Source: Marinobacter sp. SS21 (GTDB lineage: Bacteria; Pseudomonadota; Gammaproteobacteria; Pseudomonadales; Oleiphilaceae). From it: a stretch of DNA of 64,000 nucleotides. Below the pieces are notes generated by a model. It did no database searches. It had not been told where the DNA came from and was given only the letters and a program-made list of their open reading frames with translations. How positions within the stretch are numbered: the first letter of the stretch is position 1; the number at the start of each line of letters is the position of its first letter. Position numbers and translations under genes: made by a program. Below, piece by piece: positions 35,577 to 43,416 of this stretch. The DNA is taken from NCBI RefSeq assembly GCF_028369065.1, contig NZ_JAQNDA010000011.1:1-64000 (forward strand). Direction: 5' to 3'.

Positions 35577-36443
35577 CTAGCTCTTGGCGGTGACGAATTC
35601 GGAAATACGACGCGATTCCTTGGCACTGGCAGCCGCTTCTGCAGCCGCAACCTGCTCGGCCTGGGCCAAACGGTATCGTGACGGTGGCAGCCCCACGTGG
35701 CGCTGGAAGATCCGGGTAAAGTACGACAGGTCATGAAAGCCGACGGTAAAGCAGACATCGGTGACCGACACCTTGGGGTTAGCGAGCAGCCGTTTGGCTT
35801 CCTCGATCCTGCGGGTGAGCAGGTAGGCCTGGAAGGTGACATCGCCGAGGCGCTTGAACAGCCGGCTGAACTGGAACGGGCTGAGGCCAAAGCGTTCCGC
35901 CACTTCCGCCTGGACTATTTTCTTGTGCAGATTGGCATTCAGGAAGGTGAGGATCTGGTCCATGATGGCGCGTTCTTCACCACCACCGTTGCAGCGTAGC
36001 CTGGCTTCGGGAGGAATGGCGTTGTTGGCGTCGAGCGCCGCACGGGCGGCCTCGGCAGGCTGGCCGTGGCGGATCGCGCTCAGCGTATCAATGACATCGA
36101 TATAGCGCGCGGTGTCCACCGGCTGGACGAAGTAATCCCAGACGTGGGAACGAAACGCCCAAACCGCCAGTTGCTCGGAATGGGACTGGGTAATCATCAG
36201 CAACGGCACCGAAGGCAGCAGTTGCTTGGTCAGCCGCAGTTCGACCAAGCCGGACTGGTCCGGGTAATCGAATTGAAAACAGACGGCAACCGGAGCATGC
36301 TGCTTGATGGCCGGAATGGGATCCTGGCCAACCGCGACATACCTGACCTGATAGCCATGGGTTTTGAGAGTTTCAGTGTATTCGTTGGTGGTGCATGCTT
36401 CCAGGTTCCTGATGACAATAACAACACAGCCAGGGTGATCCAT
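35577..36443 (-). CDS. AraC-type regulator with degenerate receiver domain
   Basis: A 288-residue regulator. Residues 5-120 have the receiver fold but not its chemistry: the phospho-acceptor position in VCFQFDYPDQSG is Gln57, the conserved lysine position in WDYFVQPVD is Gln107, and the acidic pair of the first strand is missing; Thr85 is kept. The C-terminal AraC domain (about 170-265) is complete: NLHKKIVQAEVAERFGLSPFQFSRLFKR and VSVTDVCFTVGFHDLSYFTRIFQRHVGLPPSRYR. I chose the ATG at 36443 over 36569 because the extra 42 residues are low-complexity. Convergent with tadG, it is a candidate regulator of the Tad locus. Confidence 0.88.
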   Translation of the reverse strand: MDHPGCVVIVIRNLEACTTNEYTETLKTHGYQVRYVAVGQDPIPAIKQHAPVAVCFQFDYPDQSGLVELRLTKQLLPSVPLLMITQSHSEQLAVWAFRSHVWDYFVQPVDTARYIDVIDTLSAIRHGQPAEAARAALDANNAIPPEARLRCNGGGEERAIMDQILTFLNANLHKKIVQAEVAERFGLSPFQFSRLFKRLGDVTFQAYLLTRRIEEAKRLLANPKVSVTDVCFTVGFHDLSYFTRIFQRHVGLPPSRYRLAQAEQVAAAEAAASAKESRRISEFVTAKS

Positions 36444-36678
36444 CTCACTGCCTCTACGGTTACTCTGGCACTGGATACTACTGGGTCTGCGGGGTTGTAT
36501 GGATACTGATACACCGCGACCTAACTTGCCAGAAACTGCGCCTGCCCGCTGAATGGATCTACTTCGCACTTAATGCTAACTATTGATCTTCCATGATCTT
36601 TTATTGTCATCGGAACAAGGCAAAATGCAGGCCAGGCCGTATAACTTTATGATTTATCAAAAGTACATCATTTTGATG

Positions 36679-36702
36679 TTACATTAAAAACAATTAATGT
36701 AA
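36679..36702. promoter_or_regulatory. AT-rich inverted repeat upstream of pncC/cinA
   Basis: TTACATTAA (36679-36687) and TTAATGTAA (36694-36702) form a 9-bp inverted repeat, followed by six T. A smaller repeat, ACATC/GATGT, lies just before it. The surrounding 160 bp are strongly AT-rich compared with the genome. It could be a regulator site for the divergent genes, or a weak terminator reading rightwards; I cannot decide. Confidence 0.45.
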
Positions 36703-36729
36703 TTTTTTCTGACAGTTTGAGAGGGGCTT

Positions 36730-37227
36730 ATGACCATTTCCGATCAGCAGCTGGCCGATGCGGGTGCCGATCTGGGGGCGCAGTTGGTGAGCCGGGGAAT
36801 GACGATTGCCACGGCAGAGAGCTGTACTGGCGGTTGGTTGGCCAAGGTGCTGACCGATCGTGCCGGTTCATCCGCTTATGTGGCGGGCGGACTGGTCACC
36901 TACAGTAATCGCGCCAAGCAGCTCCTGCTGGGTGTTACAGAACTGACACTTCAGCAGCATGGCGCTGTCAGTGAACAGGTTGTCCGCGACATGGTCGCCG
37001 GCGCCCTGAGGGCAACCGGGGCGGAGGTGGCCGTGGCCATCAGCGGTGTGGCGGGGCCAGGGGGCGGCAGTGCCGAGAAGCCGGTGGGCACCGTCTGGTT
37101 TGCCTGGGGCGCTCATTGTAAGGACACCGTAGCCCGGCACAGACGCTTTGAGGGCGACCGGGAGGCAGTGCGGCGACAGGCGGTAATGGTTGCATTGCAA
37201 GGGGTTAGCGACTTTCTGGATTCCTGA
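36730..37227 (+). CDS. pncC: Nicotinamide-nucleotide amidohydrolase (PncC/CinA C-terminal type)
   Basis: A 165-residue enzyme that deamidates nicotinamide mononucleotide in NAD recycling. The motif ATAESCTGGWLAKVLTDRAGSSAYVAGGLVTYSN and the later VAISGVAGPGGGSAEKPVGTVWFAWG are the family hallmarks; the length equals E. coli PncC, without the N-terminal CinA domain. GAGGGG precedes the ATG. It lies just before recA, as in Pseudomonas, where it is often called cinA. Confidence 0.95.
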   Translation: MTISDQQLADAGADLGAQLVSRGMTIATAESCTGGWLAKVLTDRAGSSAYVAGGLVTYSNRAKQLLLGVTELTLQQHGAVSEQVVRDMVAGALRATGAEVAVAISGVAGPGGGSAEKPVGTVWFAWGAHCKDTVARHRRFEGDREAVRRQAVMVALQGVSDFLDS

Positions 37228-37257
37228 TCAGAAGCAGGGGTTGGTCTGTTGTGCGGC

Positions 37258-37288
37258 TTGTGTTTTAATACTGGTCAAATATACAGTT
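37258..37288 (+). promoter_or_regulatory. recA promoter with LexA (SOS) box
   Basis: CTGGTCAAATATACAG (37271-37286) lies in the extended context TACTG...CAGTT and differs from the SOS consensus CTGT-N8-ACAG at one base. It overlaps a -10-like TATACA (37280-37285), 16 bp after a -35-like TTGTGT. LexA bound here would block transcription until DNA damage. Confidence 0.8.
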
Positions 37289-37400
37289 CGGTTCCTGTGG
37301 GAACTTGACCCGGGCAAGACCATTCAGATAAAGCGAATAGCGAATAGCTTGCAGCAAATAGCTAAACGCTGAAAGTTAGAAACTTATAAGCAAAGAGGGC

Positions 37401-38456
37401 ATGGCAGCAATGGAAGACAACCGCAAGAAGGCACTCGGTGCAGCTCTGAGTCAGATTGAGCGTCAGTTCGGTAAAGGCGCGGTGATGAAAATGGGCGATC
37501 AGCCGCGAGAAGCCATTCCGGCGGTGTCTACCGGCTCGCTGGGGCTGGACGTGGCGTTGGGTATTGGCGGTTTGCCTTACGGCCGGATTGTTGAAATCTA
37601 CGGCCCGGAAAGTTCCGGTAAGACCACGCTGACGCTGCAGGTGATCGCCGAAGCCCAAAAGCAGGGCAAGACCTGTGCCTTTGTCGATGCCGAGCACGCC
37701 CTGGACCCGATCTACGCCGAGAAGCTGGGCGTGAACGTGGATGAACTACTGGTGTCCCAGCCGGATACCGGCGAGCAGGCGCTGGAAATCGCCGACATGC
37801 TGGTGCGTTCCAACGCGGTGGACGTCATTATCGTCGATTCGGTAGCCGCGCTGACTCCGAAGGCGGAAATCGAGGGCGAGATGGGGGACTCCCACGTCGG
37901 GCTTCAGGCGCGACTGATGTCCCAGGCGCTGCGTAAGCTGACCGGCAGTGTCAAGCAGGCCAACTGTTTGATGGTGTTCATCAACCAGATCCGAATGAAG
38001 ATCGGGGTGATGTTCGGGAGCCCGGAAACCACCACCGGTGGCAATGCGCTCAAGTTCTACGCCTCCGTCCGTTTGGACATCCGCCGCATTGGCTCGGTCA
38101 AGGACGGTGACGAGGTGGTGGGTAACGAAACCCGGGTCAAGGTCGTGAAAAACAAGGTCTCGCCGCCTTTCCGTCAGGCTGAATTCCAGATCATGTACGG
38201 CAAGGGCATTTACCACATGGCCGAAGTGCTGGACATGGGGGTCAAGGAAGGTTTCGTAGACAAGTCCGGTGCCTGGTACGCCTATAATGGCGACAAGATT
38301 GGCCAGGGTAAGGCCAATGCCTGCAAGTTCCTCGAAGAAAACATGGACATGGCGAATGAAATCGAAGCCAAGGTTCGTGACAAGCTGATGCCGAAACCGA
38401 CCAGCAAGAACGCCGAAGCTGCCCAGCCGGCAGAGACCAACGGCGAGTTGATCTAA
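37401..38456 (+). CDS. recA: Recombinase RecA
   Basis: A 351-residue strand-exchange ATPase and co-protease for LexA. Motifs: [24 protein letters not shown], Walker [31 protein letters not shown], Walker [16 protein letters not shown], loop L1 [24 protein letters not shown] and L2 [33 protein letters not shown]. The ATG at 37401 or that at 37410 could be the start; Pseudomonas RecA resembles the latter. A LexA box lies 113 bp upstream. No recX gene follows. Confidence 0.98.
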   Translation: MAAMEDNRKKALGAALSQIERQFGKGAVMKMGDQPREAIPAVSTGSLGLDVALGIGGLPYGRIVEIYGPESSGKTTLTLQVIAEAQKQGKTCAFVDAEHALDPIYAEKLGVNVDELLVSQPDTGEQALEIADMLVRSNAVDVIIVDSVAALTPKAEIEGEMGDSHVGLQARLMSQALRKLTGSVKQANCLMVFINQIRMKIGVMFGSPETTTGGNALKFYASVRLDIRRIGSVKDGDEVVGNETRVKVVKNKVSPPFRQAEFQIMYGKGIYHMAEVLDMGVKEGFVDKSGAWYAYNGDKIGQGKANACKFLEENMDMANEIEAKVRDKLMPKPTSKNAEAAQPAETNGELI

Positions 38457-38473
38457 GCCGCCGCCGGTCACCC

Positions 38474-38498
38474 GGCCGGGGGGATGAAGCCCCCGGCC
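38474..38498 (+). terminator. GC-rich hairpin after recA
   Basis: GGCCGGGGG and CCCCCGGCC form a nine-pair stem with a seven-base loop, 17 bp after the recA stop. No T-run follows at once, so termination may be partial. It lies between recA and the next gene on the same strand. Confidence 0.6.
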
Positions 38499-38525
38499 AT
38501 GGGTGTCTTTCCGCAGGAGTCAGTC

Positions 38526-38996
38526 ATGCCTGAAGCTAAGCGTTTACTGATTGTTGCCCACGCCCCCTCTCCCAATACCCTGACTCTCCGTAACGCCGTT
38601 GCCGACGGTGCCCGTCACCCGGAAATCGAGCAAGTGGATGTGACCGTGCTGGCACCGCTGGACGCCGGTCCGCAGGACGTTCTAGCCTGCGATGCCATTA
38701 TCCTCGGGACCACTGAAAACCTCGGCTACATGAGTGGTGCCCTCAAGGATTTTTTCGACCGCAGCTATTACCCCTGCCTGGAGAAAACCCAGGGCCTGCC
38801 TTTCGCGTTCTACATCCGCGCCGGCCACGACGGCACCGGCACCCGGCGGGCTATCGAATCCATCACCACCGGGCTGCGTTGGCGCCTGGTTCATGAGCCG
38901 TTAGTGTGTCGGGGCGAATACCACGCTGAATTTGAAGAGCAGTGCCGCGAGTTGGGTATGTACGTTGCCGCGAGCCTGGAGGCCGGACTGCTTTAG
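38526..38996 (+). CDS. Flavodoxin-like NAD(P)H-dependent oxidoreductase
   Basis: A 156-residue FMN-binding protein. It begins KRLLIVAHAPSPNTLTLRNAVADGA, a flavodoxin-type phosphate loop, followed by ACDAIILGTTENLGYMSGALKDFFDRSYYPC, the flavin-isoalloxazine loop and typical helix, and AFYIRAGHDGTGTRRAIESITTGLRWRLV. The ATG at 38526, preceded by AGGAG, was chosen over a frame start at 38484. It occupies the position where recX lies in related genomes. The electron acceptor is unknown. Confidence 0.85.
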   Translation: MPEAKRLLIVAHAPSPNTLTLRNAVADGARHPEIEQVDVTVLAPLDAGPQDVLACDAIILGTTENLGYMSGALKDFFDRSYYPCLEKTQGLPFAFYIRAGHDGTGTRRAIESITTGLRWRLVHEPLVCRGEYHAEFEEQCRELGMYVAASLEAGLL

Positions 38997-39036
38997 GCCG
39001 TCATTTGGCCAGGAAGTCTGAGGCACGGACCAGCGC

Positions 39037-40026
39037 TCAGCCGTCTTGCCCCCGCAGCTCTGACAGCGAACCGCCGCTGGACAGCCGGTCGATGGCTCCG
39101 GCCAGCAGCGGCGCGACGGACAGTACGATCAGCTTGTCATCCGCAGCCGGCGAAAACCGGGCAGGTAGGATACTGTCTGTAATCACCAGGCCATCCAGCT
39201 CCGGCGATGTCAGGAACTGCTCTGTATTTCCGGAAAACAGACCGTGGGTTGCCGCACCATGAATGGCCCGGGCGCCATGCCTGCGACAGGCCTTTGCAGC
39301 CTGTAACAGAGTGCCGCCGGTACTGATCAGATCATCCAGGATGATCACCGTCTTGTGCTCGACATCGCCGACCAGGGTTCCCCCGGTGATGTGTCCCGAG
39401 CTGCGGTACTTTTCAACGTAGGCATTGGATACGTTTCGGCCCAACTGGTGTGTCAGTTGCTGGCGAAACCGTTCCGCGCGTTTGATGCCGCCGATGTCGG
39501 GGGAGACCACGGCCACGTCCTGGTCGCGGAGGCTTGAGGCGAAATGGTCGGCCATGAGTTGGCAGCCTTCCAGGTGCTCCCGGGGGCAGCGGAAGGCGTT
39601 CTGGTAGGCGGCGGGGTTATGGGCGTCCAGGGTCAGCACCCGCGACACGCCGACGGCCTCGAACAACTGGGCGACGTAGCGGGTGATGACCGGATCTCTT
39701 GATTGGGTTTGCCGGTCTTTGCGGCCATAGCAGAGATAGGGCAGCACTGCGGTAATGCGGTAGGCCGAGGCATCGGCCAGGGTGGCGATAAAGAACAGCA
39801 GCCGGCAGAGCCGGTCGTCCACGCTCAGGTGGTGATCGCTCACCAGCGATTGCACAATGTACACATCTTTGTCGCGGACGCTTTCAAGCGGGCGACATTT
39901 GTGCTCGCCATCATCGAACCTGCGTTCTTCGTGCGGGCTCAGAGGGAGGCCCAGGTACCGGGCAATCCCGATAGGCAGTGGATCGTCCTCGTCGAGGGCA
40001 AAGAGGCAAAGACCCTTGTTGATCAT
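39037..40026 (-). CDS. Ribose-phosphate pyrophosphokinase paralogue
   Basis: A 329-residue member of the PRPP synthetase family, which makes phosphoribosyl pyrophosphate from ribose 5-phosphate and ATP. RRFDDGEHKCRPLESVRDKDVYIVQSL, PYLCYGRKDRQTQSRDPVITRYVAQLFEAVGVSRVLTLDAHN and the PRPP loop TVIILDDLISTGGTLLQAAKAC are visible. It differs from housekeeping Prs in its N-terminus (FALDEDDPLPIGIARYLGLPLSPHEE) and several motif positions, so it is probably an accessory enzyme and not the essential prs. It is convergent with the flavodoxin-like gene. Confidence 0.88.
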   Translation of the reverse strand: MINKGLCLFALDEDDPLPIGIARYLGLPLSPHEERRFDDGEHKCRPLESVRDKDVYIVQSLVSDHHLSVDDRLCRLLFFIATLADASAYRITAVLPYLCYGRKDRQTQSRDPVITRYVAQLFEAVGVSRVLTLDAHNPAAYQNAFRCPREHLEGCQLMADHFASSLRDQDVAVVSPDIGGIKRAERFRQQLTHQLGRNVSNAYVEKYRSSGHITGGTLVGDVEHKTVIILDDLISTGGTLLQAAKACRRHGARAIHGAATHGLFSGNTEQFLTSPELDGLVITDSILPARFSPAADDKLIVLSVAPLLAGAIDRLSSGGSLSELRGQDG

Positions 40027-40212
40027 GTCGCCTTCCTTATTGAAGTCAATGAATGATCGGGTGGGGACTCAGGCCTGTTGAGCGCAAAACGGCGAAAGGC
40101 TCGCCCCTGTATGGCAGGGTTCCCGGATAACCACGCGTCCTTACCAATATGGTGGGTAACCTGGCTATTGGTCAAAGTTTGATGTGCCCGGACTGTTGCG
40201 TGGGTATCGACG

Positions 40213-40875
40213 TCAGCGGAGTTCCTTGAGCAGCCAGTCCCGGGCCAGGCCGGCGACGGTTTCAAGCTTACCGGGCTCTTCAAACAGATGGCTGGCGCCG
40301 GGAACGATGACCAGCTCGTGGCGTGCGCTCAGGCTCTGTGCGGCCTGGCGATTGAGTTCAATCACCACGGTATCGTCACCACCCACGAGCAGCAAGGTCG
40401 GAGCCTGAACCTGCGCCAGGGCGCTCTGTGCCAGGTCTGGTCGGCCGCCGCGGGAGACCACCGAGCGAATCAGTTCGGGTCTGGCCGCAGCGGTGTTGAG
40501 GGCCGCCGCAGCTCCGGTGCTGGCGCCGAACAGGCCGAGTAAAAGCCCGTGGAGGTCGGGTTGTTGTCGCACCCAATCCACCGTGGCCACCATGCGCTTA
40601 CTGAGCAGCTCGATGTCGAAGCGCAAGGCGCCAGAGCGCTGGTCTCGCACCTCTTCTTCTGGTGTCAGCAGATCGAACAGCAGTGTCGCCAGACCCGCAC
40701 GATGGAGCACTTCCGCCACGTACCGGTTGCGTGGACTGAACCGGCTGCTGCCGCTGCCGTGAACGAATATCACCACAGCGGAGGCGAATTCCGGCAGAGT
40801 CAGGGTGCCGTTGAGTTCGGCGCCTACCGCGCTGATCAACAGGTCTCGCGATGGGCATGAGCGGGCTTGGGCCAT
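40213..40875 (-). CDS. Alpha/beta hydrolase, dienelactone-hydrolase-like
   Basis: A 220-residue serine hydrolase. The nucleophile elbow is GLFGASTGAAAALN (G-x-S-x-G), the oxyanion-side motif is VVIFVHGSGSSRFSPRNR, the acid lies in TLLLVGGDDTVV and the His in VPGASHLFEEPG, in the order of the alpha/beta fold. Members of this group are often phosphoribosyltransferase-linked dienelactone hydrolases, and here a PRPP synthetase paralogue is the next gene on the same strand, 186 bp away. The ATG at 40875 with GGGAGGTAAG is a very strong start. Substrate unknown. Confidence 0.88.
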   Translation of the reverse strand: MAQARSCPSRDLLISAVGAELNGTLTLPEFASAVVIFVHGSGSSRFSPRNRYVAEVLHRAGLATLLFDLLTPEEEVRDQRSGALRFDIELLSKRMVATVDWVRQQPDLHGLLLGLFGASTGAAAALNTAAARPELIRSVVSRGGRPDLAQSALAQVQAPTLLLVGGDDTVVIELNRQAAQSLSARHELVIVPGASHLFEEPGKLETVAGLARDWLLKELR

Positions 40876-41055
40876 GACCTTACCTCCCAAAATCGAGGTG
40901 CTATCCCCATTATCCCCGCTTGTCAGGGGAGGGGGAAGTCAGCAGGAACGTTGGTGATGGTCGTTATCCTCGGCCTGAGTGCTAAGCTGTTAGATACCCC
41001 CAAAGCGCAGGATGAAACCGCCCAACACCGGTAGCAAACCAGAGGATTAGCCATC

Positions 41056-41475
41056 ATGGACGAGGATGAACAGTCTTTGTACGCAGGATTGCAGGCCCTC
41101 TCTAACGACGCATTTCCCAAGAAATGTAACAACTGCGGGCGTAGTTTTGACTCACCGGACGCCTTTATCCGCCAGTCGGAGGCCGTGTTCTCTGGCAGCG
41201 GACTACAGAAATCGACGGACGATGACGATCAGCCCGTCGTCATGTTGTTCCGCAATTGCCTGTGTGGATCGACCCTGATGGATCTCTTTTCCGACCGGCG
41301 GGTGACCACCCAGGCTGGTGCTAAACGCAGGGCGCTGTTTGACCGGTTGGTGCAGGTGCTGCAGCACCGGGGGCTGGAGCTTGAGCCGGCGCGCATAGAG
41401 CTGCGCCGGTTAATCAAGGGAGAACGAAGCACCCGGTTGGAAGCGATGGGTATTCATCTGGAACTGAAGAAGTGA
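41056..41475 (+). CDS. Hypothetical protein with zinc-ribbon-like cysteines
   Basis: A 139-residue protein I do not recognise. The N-terminal half has CNNCGRSFDSPDAFIRQSE and, after an acidic loop (KSTDDDD), FRNCLCGSTLMDLFSDRR; the C-x2-C and C-x-C pairs could hold zinc. The C-terminal half is helical and basic (RRALFDRLVQVLQHRGLELEP). GAGGA lies nine bases before the ATG. It is convergent with the signalling array, its stop 15 bp from the lone receiver gene, so it may belong to that system. Confidence 0.7.
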   Translation: MDEDEQSLYAGLQALSNDAFPKKCNNCGRSFDSPDAFIRQSEAVFSGSGLQKSTDDDDQPVVMLFRNCLCGSTLMDLFSDRRVTTQAGAKRRALFDRLVQVLQHRGLELEPARIELRRLIKGERSTRLEAMGIHLELKK

Positions 41476-41489
41476 ACACCGGCGACCGG

Positions 41490-42029
41490 TCACAGAATGT
41501 CATCGGCCTCATCGCTGAGGTCGATCAAACCATCGGCATCCCGCTCGATGTGGGTGATTCCCGGCATCTCCTGCTCCAGCCGGATCAGCTCCGCCTGCTG
41601 CCGCTTCAGCCGGTCGCGCTGAATCCGAACTGTTTCCGCCAGCTCGGCGTTCTCCCGTAGCAGGTCGTTATACCTGAGGGCGGTTTTCAGCGTGTGCAGC
41701 AGCTCCTCATCCTCCCAGGGTTTGAGCATGTAACGGTAGACCTCCGACTGGTTGACGGCGTTCAGTACGCCTTGCATGTCCGCCTGACCGCTGAGGATGA
41801 TTCTCAGGGTGTCCGGATGATGCTCCTTGAAGCGGTTGAGAAACTCCACACCGGTCATCTGGGGCATGCGGTAGTCCGAGACCACGATATCGATCGCCCG
41901 GTCCGCGAGCCTCTCCAGGGCGTCCGCGGGATCGGCGAAGGGGAGTACTTCCCAGTCTGTTTTGCGCAGTAGCCGGTTCAGTGACTTTAGAATCAGTTCT
42001 TCATCATCGATCAGGGCTATGGTAGGCAT
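41490..42029 (-). CDS. Stand-alone response regulator with coiled-coil tail
   Basis: A 179-residue protein: a receiver at residues 3-120 with acidic pair in IALIDDEELIL, phospho-acceptor in IVVSDYRMPQMTG, and lysine in YRYMLKPWEDEELL, followed by a coiled-coil-like tail (LLRENAELAETVRIQRDRLKRQQAELIRLEQE) and an acidic end. It has no output domain. Its ribosome binding site GAGGAG lies within the end of the HD-GYP gene, seven bases upstream on the same strand. The receiver closely resembles the receivers of the three genes before it, so it probably competes for the same kinases as a phosphate sink or adaptor. Confidence 0.9.
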   Translation of the reverse strand: MPTIALIDDEELILKSLNRLLRKTDWEVLPFADPADALERLADRAIDIVVSDYRMPQMTGVEFLNRFKEHHPDTLRIILSGQADMQGVLNAVNQSEVYRYMLKPWEDEELLHTLKTALRYNDLLRENAELAETVRIQRDRLKRQQAELIRLEQEMPGITHIERDADGLIDLSDEADDIL

Positions 42030-42036
42030 GGGGTGG

Positions 42037-43380
42037 CTACTCCTCGTGCTTGGGCTTGGCCACGTAGACCGTGACCCGACGGCTATCGATCTGTTCCAGT
42101 TCACGCAATCTGTTGATCATCTGTTCATTCAGACTGGCGCCGGCGACCATCAACAAAATGCCGCAGCGGTTGACCAGGTCGCGGGTCAGCACCATGCCGG
42201 GCTGGAGTTCGGACGGCTGGCAGATCTTTTCGTGGTCCTGGGTGAGGGCGATCGCAAAGTCGTGGATCAGCGGATGCAGGCGCCCAACGATGTCCGGGTC
42301 GTAGCGCCGACCGGTGTACTCTTCGATGTAGCGGTAGGCTCGTTCCGCGTCATAGGGCGTGGTGGTCAGCAGGCCACTTTGAAGACCGACGAAATCATGG
42401 GCGACCCTGAGTATGCGGGCGCCCAGCTCAATGCCGTGACCCTTGAGCTGATCTGGATAGCCGCTGCCATCGTACAGCTCCATGTGCTGGCGAATGATCT
42501 TGGCGGTGGGGGCCAGCGCGGGAATGGAACTGAGGAACATCTCACCCATTTGCGGGTATTTCTGGTACGCGTCCCGGTCCCGGTAGGTGAGGTGAGCTTC
42601 GGCCCGGGTGAGGATGTCGTCAGGTAGGTTCAGTTTGCCGATTTCGTGCAGCAGGGCGGCATAGTAGACATGGGCCGTCTGGGCCTTGTCCAGTGATAAC
42701 TGGTGGGCCAGCGCCTTGGCCAGGTCGGCGACCTGGCGGGATTGGCCTTTCTGCAATTGCGGCCGGCTGCTGATGACGGTGGAGAACACACGAACGAAGG
42801 CGTCATAACTGCTTTCGATCTGCTGAATGGCCTTCTTCAGCATGTCCGATTTTTCCCGGGTTTCGCGGGTTCGTTCGCTGACCCGCGCTTCCAGTTCCTC
42901 GTTCAGTTGCCGCAGCTCTTCATTCTGGCGGCGACTTTTATCAATCAGGCGTTTCTTCTCCCGCTCCAGGCGACGTATGCGCAGGCCTTCTTCTATGGCT
43001 TCGAGTAGGGCGTCCTCGTCCCAGGGCTTGTTGATGTAGCGGTTGATACCGCCTTTATTAAGCGCATTGATGGCGGCGTTCATGTCGGCGTATCCGGTCA
43101 TCAGGAAACGGACGCTGAACGGCCAGCGTTTCTTGACCTCGGCGAGGAACGCCGCGCCGTCGATTTCCGGCATCCGCATGTCGGAGACGATCAGGTCGAT
43201 GGGAGACGAGGCCAGCACCTCCAGACCCTGGCGAGCACCCTCGGCAAAGAAACATTCGTAGGGGTGCTTGCGCATCAGCCGACGCAAGGCGGTCAAGATT
43301 GAGGGCTCGTCGTCCACAAACAGAATGCGGAACATCGGTGGGGATTCCGGCGGCTTTGACTCCACGGCGGCGTTGGTCAT
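42037..43380 (-). CDS. Response regulator with HD-GYP-type domain (HE variant)
   Basis: A 447-residue protein. Receiver at about 17-135 (ILFVDDEPSIL; LIVSDMRMPEIDG; YINKPWDEDALLEAI), a coiled coil at 140-195, and an HD-GYP domain at 205-430. HD-GYP enzymes hydrolyse c-di-GMP. The GYP motif HMELYDGSGYP is intact, but the metal-binding HD dyad reads H245-E246 in AALLHEIGKLNLPDDIL. Asp to Glu at this site may abolish or alter activity. The gene is 36 bp downstream of the GGDEF-EAL gene and shares its receiver type. Confidence 0.92.
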   Translation of the reverse strand: MTNAAVESKPPESPPMFRILFVDDEPSILTALRRLMRKHPYECFFAEGARQGLEVLASSPIDLIVSDMRMPEIDGAAFLAEVKKRWPFSVRFLMTGYADMNAAINALNKGGINRYINKPWDEDALLEAIEEGLRIRRLEREKKRLIDKSRRQNEELRQLNEELEARVSERTRETREKSDMLKKAIQQIESSYDAFVRVFSTVISSRPQLQKGQSRQVADLAKALAHQLSLDKAQTAHVYYAALLHEIGKLNLPDDILTRAEAHLTYRDRDAYQKYPQMGEMFLSSIPALAPTAKIIRQHMELYDGSGYPDQLKGHGIELGARILRVAHDFVGLQSGLLTTTPYDAERAYRYIEEYTGRRYDPDIVGRLHPLIHDFAIALTQDHEKICQPSELQPGMVLTRDLVNRCGILLMVAGASLNEQMINRLRELEQIDSRRVTVYVAKPKHEE

Positions 43381-43416
43381 GGTGTGCTCCTTAGGGCGGA
43401 AATCGCCGGATCAGGG

